Source of the DNA: Betaproteobacteria bacterium
GTDB lineage: Bacteria; Pseudomonadota; Gammaproteobacteria; Burkholderiales; Burkholderiaceae
NCBI GenBank assembly: GCA_947453825.1
Contig: CANGHN010000003.1
Span: forward strand, 1 to 64,000
DNA length: 64,000 bases
Reading direction: 5' to 3'
Shown piece after piece: positions 9,839 to 18,094 of this stretch. The position numbers and the translations under genes were made by a program. How positions within the stretch are numbered: position 1 is the first letter of the stretch; each line of letters begins with the position of its first letter. The notes beneath the pieces are model-generated. The model did not search any database. It had not been told where the DNA came from and was given only the letters and a program-made list of their open reading frames with translations.

Positions 9839-10768
9839 CTATTCAATAGCTAAATCAGCCTCAAAGAAATTCTTTACCGTGTTCCAAAGCACCTTGCGAT
9901 GAATACCGAGCGGTGTTACATGAGCTAGATCCGGCAAAATAGAAAATTGCTTACAAGAAGACTCGATCTTTTCAAAGAAATTAAGCTGATCAATAGCGGT
10001 CGCAATGCCATCGTGTTCACCCCGTACGATGAGCGTTGAAACCTTTAGAGCTGTTGGGTCGACTAAAGGTAATTTGGTAGTCATATCCAAGTAGCTTCCA
10101 GTGGGCACTGAGGAGCCATACGCCAACTCTGCGCTGGCACAAGCTGTTGCTACTGCAGGATCGGTCGTTCCAGGCATATCTCTTGTAAAAATACTGGAAA
10201 TAAATTCATGGCTAATTGGTCTGCGTGTATTTTCCTGAAAGAATGCGATATTTTCTTTGCGTTTAGCTAGGGTTGGGGAATCCTTACCAGTCCAGACAAA
10301 GCCATCGAGCACCAACTTAGAAACACGATCAGGGAAACGGGTAGCAAACAGAGCAGCCCTCAAGGCGCCAGATGACAAGCCATAGACGTTCAGTGTTGGA
10401 TGCCCAGTTTCATTCATAATAAAACGAGATATCACCTCAAGATCGTCAGCCCCACATGCTATGTCTGAATTGTTCTTAGTCACAGTTGATCTGCCATAAC
10501 CCTCATGATCAAGAGTCCAGACATCATATCCGCGCAAGGCTAACCAATCCATAAATGAGTAGTCTGACAAACCAGGAACACTTAAATCATAGGTGGGCAA
10601 TGCAGACATCGAGGAACCATGCACCAACAATACTGGTGGACGCCTTAAATTTAATTGAGCTTTTGCTTGTTTGCGCCAAACAAATAATGAAACATCTGCC
10701 CCATCATCGGCTGCACCACGTTTTAAGCAGGTATATGATGATCCTTCAATACTGGAATGCTGACTCAT
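9839..10768 (-). CDS. alpha/beta hydrolase
   Basis: PPVLLVHGSSMSA, DVWTLDHEGYGRS, VYGLSSGALRAAL nucleophile elbow. Confidence 0.88.
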   Translation of the reverse strand: MSQHSSIEGSSYTCLKRGAADDGADVSLFVWRKQAKAQLNLRRPPVLLVHGSSMSALPTYDLSVPGLSDYSFMDWLALRGYDVWTLDHEGYGRSTVTKNNSDIACGADDLEVISRFIMNETGHPTLNVYGLSSGALRAALFATRFPDRVSKLVLDGFVWTGKDSPTLAKRKENIAFFQENTRRPISHEFISSIFTRDMPGTTDPAVATACASAELAYGSSVPTGSYLDMTTKLPLVDPTALKVSTLIVRGEHDGIATAIDQLNFFEKIESSCKQFSILPDLAHVTPLGIHRKVLWNTVKNFFEADLAIE

Positions 10769-11763
10769 TTTTTTGGCAAGAATTCATTAGTAAAAGTTGT
10801 TGAGTAATCAATCTGCTTCTCCGGAGTCAACTGCAGATAATCAAATACCTTTTTTCCACCCTCAACAGACATTCTTCCGGTCGGACTCCAGATCTGCTTC
10901 ACAACGGCATAGGCTCGATCATTAACATCAGGAGCTAAATTTGGAAACTCCTTTGCCATAATGGCTTTGCCCTTGTTTTCATTTAAGAGAATTGTTTGCG
11001 CTTCAGCAAAAATAGCAACAACCTTCTTAGTAAGCTCCGGTTTATCAGCGATAGTTGCAGGGCTAGAAACCAAGGTCATGTAATTTAAGTCCTTAAACTC
11101 ATCTACCTCACCACTCATCAAATTGATATAAATTTTCCCAAGCTTTTCTTTCTCAACTTGAACACCAGCAGGCTCGAATGGCACAGCTGCATCAATCATA
11201 TTATTTTTAAAGGCCCCAACATAAGCAGTTGCATCTGGGCCAAGGTAAACCAATTCGATATCGCCTGGGATTTGTAGGTTATATTTTTTAGCTAGCGTAG
11301 TCAGAATTTTTTCACCGGAACCACCAGCAGATGGCACTCCAATACGCTTACCTTTCAAAGACTGCACCCGGTCTTTAATATCTTTATTTTTATTTTCTTC
11401 GTAAAGTTTATTACTCACAATGACGTTATTAATTGGTCGACTAGTCACGTTAAATATCGAGACCAGCCTTCTACCTTGTGATGCTGCGGTCAAGATATGC
11501 TCGAAACTCACAATTCCGAAGTCAACCTGCCTTGTAAAAATTGATTGAAACACCAATGGTCCACCTTGAACATAGGTAATTTCAGGTGTGAGTCCGTATT
11601 TTTCAAACAGCTTCTCATTGACGGCTACATAAAGTGGTCCAGCATAGTAACCTCTACCAATATTGGCAATGCGCACTACCTCGGCAGCCAAGGCCTGTGA
11701 AAATGTGCAACAAGCTAATAGAGCGCACAGGGCATATTTAATTGCTTTCATGTCTACCTCCAA
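10765..11763 (-). CDS. ABC transporter substrate-binding protein (NMT1/SsuA-like)
   Basis: signal peptide; YAGPLYVAVNEKLFEKYGLTPEITYVQGG. Confidence 0.88.
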   Translation of the reverse strand: MEVDMKAIKYALCALLACCTFSQALAAEVVRIANIGRGYYAGPLYVAVNEKLFEKYGLTPEITYVQGGPLVFQSIFTRQVDFGIVSFEHILTAASQGRRLVSIFNVTSRPINNVIVSNKLYEENKNKDIKDRVQSLKGKRIGVPSAGGSGEKILTTLAKKYNLQIPGDIELVYLGPDATAYVGAFKNNMIDAAVPFEPAGVQVEKEKLGKIYINLMSGEVDEFKDLNYMTLVSSPATIADKPELTKKVVAIFAEAQTILLNENKGKAIMAKEFPNLAPDVNDRAYAVVKQIWSPTGRMSVEGGKKVFDYLQLTPEKQIDYSTTFTNEFLPKK

Positions 11764-11784
11764 ATGTCTTATTTTTATAAAAAA

Positions 11785-12558
11785 TTACCGACTAATTTTT
11801 TTCCATTTTTGAAACGGAGCTTGCGAAATGACAAATAACTGATTAAGTAATACACCAATCACTGAAATGATGAATAACGCTGCAAAGACACCAGCAGTAT
11901 CAAACTCACTCCCAGAGCGTTGCACGAGATATCCTAAGCCACGATTCGAGGCAATCATTTCTCCAATAATTGTGCCAATCAACGCATAAGGAATGGCTGT
12001 CTGAATGCCAACAAAAATCCAAGAAGAGGCATCCGGCAAAATCACTGTAGTCAGAATTTTTCGCTTCTTAGCACCCATCAACTTAATCGTATCGACTAAA
12101 TCAGAATCTACCTGCCTTACACCAGCAAAGGTATTAACAAATACTAGGAATACAACTAGTACTGCAGCAAGAGCAATCTTTGACTGAATTCCAAGGCCAA
12201 ACCATAAAACAAATAATGGAGCCAAGGCCACTTTAGGTGAGGCATTTAAGGCCCATATATAAGGATCTAACAGTCGGCTTAAGGTTGGAGATAAACCAAG
12301 CCAAACACCGGCAATTATTCCTGCGCTAGCGCCAATCAAAAATCCCACCGAGGTTGAATAAACAGTTGCCCAAATATGCACCCAAATGCTACCTGACGAA
12401 AACCAAATATACAGTTTGTTGAAGATACTCTTAGGATCGCTAATTAAAAATGCATCAATCAATGTTCCAGAGCTTGCTTGCCATGCAGCCAAAACAGCTA
12501 CCCCTAGTAGCACCTGGAATACCGCCATTAATGATGCGCTAATGTTCTGATTGTTCAT
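11785..12558 (-). CDS. ABC transporter permease (SsuC/TauC-like)
   Basis: BPD_transp_1 features; start moved from the ORF-track 12654 to MNNQNIS at 12558, just after the ATPase stop. Confidence 0.88.
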   Translation of the reverse strand: MNNQNISASLMAVFQVLLGVAVLAAWQASSGTLIDAFLISDPKSIFNKLYIWFSSGSIWVHIWATVYSTSVGFLIGASAGIIAGVWLGLSPTLSRLLDPYIWALNASPKVALAPLFVLWFGLGIQSKIALAAVLVVFLVFVNTFAGVRQVDSDLVDTIKLMGAKKRKILTTVILPDASSWIFVGIQTAIPYALIGTIIGEMIASNRGLGYLVQRSGSEFDTAGVFAALFIISVIGVLLNQLFVISQAPFQKWKKISR

Positions 12559-12559
12559 G

Positions 12560-13330
12560 CTAGATTTTTTCCTCAGCATATTGCTGACGCAAGTATTCCC
12601 AAATCTCATTATGAATATTTTGAAATTCTTTAGAAAAGCGTACCTGCATGACATCTCTAGGGCGCTCGAGATCGATCATCCTCTCATACGCAACCTTCGC
12701 TGGGCGTGGACTAAAAACCACTACACGATCAGCCAAAGTAATTGCCTCAACCAAGTCATGAGTCACCAGCACAATTGTTTGTTTGTGCTCAGACCATAAC
12801 CTCAGAAGCAAGTCATGCATGGCAACTCTAAGCTGAGCATCTAGCGCTGCAAATGGCTCATCTAACAATAGAATTTTTGGGTTATATAGCAGCATTCTTG
12901 CTAAACACGCTCTCTTGCGCATACCACCAGAGAGCTCACTGGAGTACTTATCTTCAAAGCCATCTAAATTCACTAGCTTCAGAATTTTTCTAGCTTCTGC
13001 AAGGCGCTCTGCTTTAGAAACACCAGCAATTTCCAGTGGCAACGCCACGTTGTTAATGACAGTCCTCCAAGGCAGGAGATTGTCTTTTTGAGTCATATAA
13101 CCTACATCTGTGTTCACATGATCTAATTTTTGATTGTTCCAGTAAACCGATCCTTCGGTTGGCTGATACAAACCAGCAATCATATTGAGCAAGGTTGATT
13201 TACCACAGCCAGATGGTCCAATTAAAGCCGTTACTGTATGCGGCTTGAATGTTAATGACACGTCTTTAACCGCGAGGAGCTCAGCTCGCTCCTTATAAAA
13301 CGTTTTTCCTATGTGCTTTAGCTCAATCAT
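12560..13330 (-). CDS. ABC transporter ATP-binding protein (SsuB/TauB-like)
   Basis: GPSGCGKSTLLN Walker A, ELSGGMRKRACLARML signature, ILLLDEPFAALD Walker B. Confidence 0.95.
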   Translation of the reverse strand: MIELKHIGKTFYKERAELLAVKDVSLTFKPHTVTALIGPSGCGKSTLLNMIAGLYQPTEGSVYWNNQKLDHVNTDVGYMTQKDNLLPWRTVINNVALPLEIAGVSKAERLAEARKILKLVNLDGFEDKYSSELSGGMRKRACLARMLLYNPKILLLDEPFAALDAQLRVAMHDLLLRLWSEHKQTIVLVTHDLVEAITLADRVVVFSPRPAKVAYERMIDLERPRDVMQVRFSKEFQNIHNEIWEYLRQQYAEEKI

Positions 13331-13337
13331 CGACCAA

Positions 13338-13363
13338 ATAGGGGAGCATCTTTACTCCCCTAT
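13338..13363 (-). promoter_or_regulatory. 9-bp perfect hairpin directly upstream of the ABC ATPase start
   Basis: minus strand ATAGGGGAG-TAAAGATG-CTCCCCTAT. Confidence 0.5.
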
Positions 13364-13455
13364 CCCTTATGAAAATGAATCCCAATATTAAGGTTGGCAT
13401 TTATAAAATACAAGAAGGGAGAACGAGCGTTAGCCCCATTCCCCGCTTCAAATCT

Positions 13456-14256
13456 CTACCATAGGCCCTTAAGGCGGCCGCCATCGAGATTTAATGAAAC
13501 ACCAGTAATGTAGCTTGCTCTCTCAGAGCATAAGAATGCAATAGCATTAGCTAGTTCTTCGGGTTTACCAAACCTACCCAAGGCATTTTTCTTCGTTGCA
13601 AGACGGCGAGCTTCTTCTTCATCGGTAACACCAAGCTCACGCTTCAGTCCGTCAGCATGAGTTCTCCATAACTGCGTAGCAACCCAACCAGGACAAACCG
13701 CATTAACCAAAACATTGTCTGGTGCAAATTCTGTAGATAGAGACTTGGTTAAATTTAGCAGGGCACTATTCGTCATTCCAGAACCAAACATGTATGGGTC
13801 AGGCTCTTTACCCGCACCACCAATGAGACTCACAATACGACCCCATTTTTTAGCTCTCATGATCGGGGATACCTCTCTAATCGCGCGCAAAAAGCCAAAA
13901 AGCTTAGTATCTAATTGGGTCTGCAGGCCTTCATCAGTCATCTCGGCAAAGCGTCCTGAATACATTGTTCCCGCGTTATTGATCAAGATATCAACAGTGC
14001 CATATACCTCAAGCGTCTTTTTGACTAGCTTCTTAATATCCTCTGGATTCGTCATATCAGCAACCATTGAATGAATCTCGCCACCAGTTAGGGTCGCCAA
14101 TTCCTTGCAAGTTGCATTCAACTCATCCGCATGTCTAGAGCAGGTCATTACCTTTGCACCAGCAAGTAAAAATTCACGGGCTGTCTCTTTACCAATTCCG
14201 CGGCTACCGCCAGTCACAATGGCTACGCGCCCTTTAATTCCTAAGTCCATAGTCAA
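13456..14256 (-). CDS. SDR-family oxidoreductase
   Basis: VTGGSRGIGKETAREF, NNAGT. Confidence 0.92.
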   Translation of the reverse strand: MTMDLGIKGRVAIVTGGSRGIGKETAREFLLAGAKVMTCSRHADELNATCKELATLTGGEIHSMVADMTNPEDIKKLVKKTLEVYGTVDILINNAGTMYSGRFAEMTDEGLQTQLDTKLFGFLRAIREVSPIMRAKKWGRIVSLIGGAGKEPDPYMFGSGMTNSALLNLTKSLSTEFAPDNVLVNAVCPGWVATQLWRTHADGLKRELGVTDEEEARRLATKKNALGRFGKPEELANAIAFLCSERASYITGVSLNLDGGRLKGLW

Positions 14257-14478
14257 TCTCCAATAGTTTTATTTAAGAATTAACGTTCTCTTTTCAGCAT
14301 AGGCTATGCATTTCGTTAACCAATTCATTCTCGGAAGCTTGCCGGCGAATGTCAAACATTATTTACAAAATTGCCCTACAATTTTGACTAGTACTTGTAC
14401 TGATAGGGTTGTCCTTATCCCGCTAAAACGCGCAAAAGCTATACTCAAATCACTCATTAACTAAAAAGAGCGTCTGAA

Positions 14479-15159
14479 TTGCCAATTGCTACCAAAAAGA
14501 AGCGGGGTGGAACTGTTGAGCTTTTATGCCAACATTTGCAAAAAGGTATTTTGGGTGGAAGATTTGCTCCTGGCCAGCGCTTAATTGAACGTGACTTGAT
14601 TGAAGAGTTTGGCTTAAGCAGAGGTCCTGTTCGAGAAGCCTTTCACCGGCTTTCATCTGATGGACTGGTTGATCTCATCCCTAATCGCGGCGCTACCGTA
14701 CGTCGTCTCTATCGCAAAGAAGTGATGGAGTTATTTCAGATACGTGAATCGCTCGAAGGAATGGCTGCTGGCTTAGCCGCAAGAAATATCGATCAAGGGC
14801 AAAATCGCAAAATATTTAATGCAGTTTGGAAGCAAGTGAAGCCCACTAAAAAAGATCTACAGTGGAATGTGTTCATGGAAAATAATCGTCTCTTTCACAA
14901 AACGATTGTGGATATTTCCAATAACACCCAACTCAATGACCTTGTTGAAAAACTCAGGCTCGTAGTAGTGATGTTGCAAGTAGGAAAAGCAATGCAAACC
15001 ACGCAAATGGATAAGTCACACCAGGATCACGTCGCTATTGCAGAAGGTATTTTAGATGGGGATTTTATTGCCGCAGAAACAGCTATGAGAAATCATGTTG
15101 CTAACTCTCATAACTGGATCTTAACCTTGCCTGATTCGATATTCAAGCCTGAGAAGTAA
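14479..15159 (+). CDS. GntR-family transcriptional regulator (FCD/FadR subfamily)
   Basis: N-terminal wHTH LIERDLIEEFGLSRGPVREAFHRLSSDGLVDLIPNRGATVR plus FCD-like domain; TTG start. Confidence 0.92.
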   Translation: MPIATKKKRGGTVELLCQHLQKGILGGRFAPGQRLIERDLIEEFGLSRGPVREAFHRLSSDGLVDLIPNRGATVRRLYRKEVMELFQIRESLEGMAAGLAARNIDQGQNRKIFNAVWKQVKPTKKDLQWNVFMENNRLFHKTIVDISNNTQLNDLVEKLRLVVVMLQVGKAMQTTQMDKSHQDHVAIAEGILDGDFIAAETAMRNHVANSHNWILTLPDSIFKPEK

Positions 15160-15176
15160 TTAGGCAGCCCTGCAGT

Positions 15177-15905
15177 TTAAGGTGCAACCGTTAAGCCATT
15201 CACCTTGTGCTTTTCTATTAAAGAGGCAACAAAGCCTGACTTTTTTGATGCTTCAATATGCTTAGTAAGAAATTCAACGCCTGTAAGATTTTCTTTAGCA
15301 GTTGCTACGCCCTGCTGAACTGCCATGAATTGGCCATCTAATACTCTACAGCCAGGCAACCTTTTAGCATCCTTTATTAAGCCTGTTCTCAGGCCAGCAA
15401 GAGCATCAAGCTTTTGATCAAAAAATAAATCGACGCTAGCCTCTAAGGAATTGGCATGTACCAAAGTAGCATGCTTGATATTACGTGCCAGCCAAAGCTC
15501 ATATGCACTCTTTTCAAATGCAGCAATACGAATTCCGGGGGCGTCCACATCAGATACCTTCTGTATGGCTGAGTTAGGCGGCACTAAATAGGTAGCCTCA
15601 ATTTGCACGTAAGCAGGTGCGAAAGTAATTTTCTGTGCCCGATCTGGATCGGATCCCACTAAGCCTATACCGCATATACCTTTAGCCACCGCCTCAACCA
15701 GCTCACCCTGAGTCTCAAAAGGCATTAATCGTAGACTGACCCCTAATTCTTTGGCAATCGCCTTCGCCATATCTGGAGAAACGCCGTCTGGATTTCCTTG
15801 GGCATCTTTACCAGTCACCAGTAAAAAATTGCCTAAATAAATTCCTGCGGTTAAAACACCATCAGAAGTAAGTTGCTTAATGATGTCATTATTCATATTG
15901 TTCAT
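15177..15905 (-). CDS. family-3 solute-binding-fold protein without an evident signal peptide
   Basis: GVSPDMAKAIAKELGVSLRLMPFETQGELVEAVAKG; N-terminus MNNMNNDIIKQLTSDGVL has no hydrophobic leader. Confidence 0.8.
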   Translation of the reverse strand: MNNMNNDIIKQLTSDGVLTAGIYLGNFLLVTGKDAQGNPDGVSPDMAKAIAKELGVSLRLMPFETQGELVEAVAKGICGIGLVGSDPDRAQKITFAPAYVQIEATYLVPPNSAIQKVSDVDAPGIRIAAFEKSAYELWLARNIKHATLVHANSLEASVDLFFDQKLDALAGLRTGLIKDAKRLPGCRVLDGQFMAVQQGVATAKENLTGVEFLTKHIEASKKSGFVASLIEKHKVNGLTVAP

Positions 15906-15908
15906 TGA

Positions 15909-17042
15909 TTAAATAATACGTTCGCTAAATTTTTTCATAGCAGCCTCTGACAATGTCAGCCCTAAGCCAGGCTGCTCTTTTAATGTCAACCAGCCATTTT
16001 TAATTACTGGTGGCTCTTCAAATAACTCTGCCTGCAAGGGATCGCGTTCGGGATCTGTAAAAGCCTCGACAATACAGCCTGCTGGACTGCCCGCAACAAT
16101 GTGGGCATGGATGAAGCAATCATGATGTGGTGCAACTTGAACATGATTGAGTTCACATAGACCAGCCATTTTTCGGCCCTCAGTAAACCCCCCAAACATC
16201 GTACAATCAAACTGCAAGATCTGAATTGCTTGTTCTTCAATCATGGCGCGGCAGCCATAGCTCGTAATTTCACTTTCGCCACCAGAAAGCGGAATGCGTG
16301 TTTTACTCGATAGCAACTTCAAAGCCCTGCGGTCATCTTCCCATCTCACCGGCTCTTCCAACCATCTTGGATTAAAGGGCTCTAATAACTGCGCACCTTT
16401 AATCGCCGTCTCTAGATCCCATGCGCGATTCACATCAATCATGAGATCTTTATCATCACCAATTACTTCACGAATCAGCGCAATACGCTCGATATCTCTT
16501 TCTAATGGCAAGCCGCCAACCTTCGCTTTAAAACCAGTATGGCCTTGAGCCAATAATTTTTGCACCTCGTCGCGCAGCTCTGAGTCATCTTTGCCATCAC
16601 GATAGTAGGCACAAGTGACATAAGCAGGTACCTGGCTACGATAGCCTCCAAAAATTCGGTACAACGGTAAACCAGCAGTCTTGCCAACAATATCCCAGAG
16701 CGCAATATCAATTGCCGATGAGATTCTGATGATCGCTTCTCTAGACCAACCTTTTTCACTCGCAGTTCTACTGGTAGTTAAAGCGAATAATTTTTTGTAG
16801 ACGCGTTCTGGTGCAAGTGGATCCTCGCCAATAATCAAATCCCCAATACCAGATTTAAATGCTTTGACTGCAAAATCAATTGGTGTGTAACTAGTGGCTA
16901 AGCCAATGCCTTCAATACCCTCATCAGTATGAACGCGAACCAAAATTTCGTTAGCTGTTGGAACAATGAAGTGGCTAACCCAATGTGGCCTTCCGGATTG
17001 CGGAGCTTTTAGCGTAAATACTTCAAGACGGGTGATTTTCAT
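15909..17042 (-). CDS. mandelate racemase/muconate lactonizing enzyme (enolase superfamily)
   Basis: VRVHTDEGIEGIGLA, AIDIALWDIVGKTAGLPLYRIFGG, KAKVGG, MIDVNRAWDLETAI. Confidence 0.92.
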   Translation of the reverse strand: MKITRLEVFTLKAPQSGRPHWVSHFIVPTANEILVRVHTDEGIEGIGLATSYTPIDFAVKAFKSGIGDLIIGEDPLAPERVYKKLFALTTSRTASEKGWSREAIIRISSAIDIALWDIVGKTAGLPLYRIFGGYRSQVPAYVTCAYYRDGKDDSELRDEVQKLLAQGHTGFKAKVGGLPLERDIERIALIREVIGDDKDLMIDVNRAWDLETAIKGAQLLEPFNPRWLEEPVRWEDDRRALKLLSSKTRIPLSGGESEITSYGCRAMIEEQAIQILQFDCTMFGGFTEGRKMAGLCELNHVQVAPHHDCFIHAHIVAGSPAGCIVEAFTDPERDPLQAELFEEPPVIKNGWLTLKEQPGLGLTLSEAAMKKFSERII

Positions 17043-17065
17043 ATTAAAAATTCAAAGTAAAAAAA

Positions 17066-18055
17066 TTATTCATCAATGGTGGCGCCAGACTCAGCAATAA
17101 TTTTCTTCCAACGCAATGATTCAACTTGAATCATCTTGGTAAAGTCTGCTGGGGATGAGGTGGGTGCGATATCTAAACCTTTTTCAGTCATGCTATCGCG
17201 AAAATCTTTACTATTGATTGCCTTCTGAATATCGCTATGGAGTTTATTAACAATCTCCTTCGGGGTTCCAGCAGGCGCCAAAATACCAACCCACATATCG
17301 GGATTAAACCCAGGAACTGTATCGGCAATCGGAGGAATCTCTGGAGCAAGCGGGGATCTAGTTACAGAAGTAATTCCGAGCGCACGTAGTCTGCCGTCTT
17401 TGATCAATGGCAAAGCTAAAGGTAGGCTTGAAAAATTCATAGGCACTTGACCAGAGACAGTATCCATTGCAGAAGCGGCGGCACCTTTATATGGAACATG
17501 AACAATATTAGTTTTGGTTAAATACTTAAAGAGATCAAACAGCAAGTGATTAGGGGTGCCGTTTCCGGCTGAACCATAAAAAAGTTCGCCAGGTCTTGCT
17601 TGAGCGTAAGTAATTAGTTCTTTAATCGTTTTAGGCGGAAAAGCGGGATTAGTAACCAGAACATAAGGGGCTCTAACAATAGGTGCAACCGGCTCAAAGT
17701 CTTTTTGCGCGTCAAAACCAGTGCTCTTATATAAATAAGGGTTAATCACAATCGTATTACCCAGGGCAAGCAAAAGCGTATAGCCATCCTTTGGTGCCTT
17801 GGCGACATACTGCGCCGCGATATTGCCACCTGCTCCAGGGCGATTATCAACAATGAATGGCACCTTGAGCATCTCGGTTAACTTTTGGGCAATTGCTCGA
17901 CCAGTAATGTCATTAGCACCGCCCGGAGCCTGAGTCAGAATAAAAGTGACTTGTTTATTGGGGTAGCCTGCCGCTGATTGCGAGTAGACATGGGAGCTGA
18001 GTAAGGCTGCGCTCAGTACGAATGTAGTAAAGCAGTTCACAAGGAATTGCAACAT
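17066..18055 (-). CDS. Bug/TctC-family receptor
   Basis: YPNKQVTFILTQAPGGANDITGRAIAQKL, HVPYKGAAASAMDTVSGQV. Confidence 0.95.
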   Translation of the reverse strand: MLQFLVNCFTTFVLSAALLSSHVYSQSAAGYPNKQVTFILTQAPGGANDITGRAIAQKLTEMLKVPFIVDNRPGAGGNIAAQYVAKAPKDGYTLLLALGNTIVINPYLYKSTGFDAQKDFEPVAPIVRAPYVLVTNPAFPPKTIKELITYAQARPGELFYGSAGNGTPNHLLFDLFKYLTKTNIVHVPYKGAAASAMDTVSGQVPMNFSSLPLALPLIKDGRLRALGITSVTRSPLAPEIPPIADTVPGFNPDMWVGILAPAGTPKEIVNKLHSDIQKAINSKDFRDSMTEKGLDIAPTSSPADFTKMIQVESLRWKKIIAESGATIDE

Positions 18056-18094
18056 ATTGTCTCCAGATGTCAGAATGTTTTACTACTATATTAC

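Noticed and set aside
12559-12654. N-terminal 32-aa extension of the ABC permease in the ORF track
   Set aside because: Overlaps the ATPase 3' end in another frame; the MNNQNIS start gives a normal permease N-terminus.
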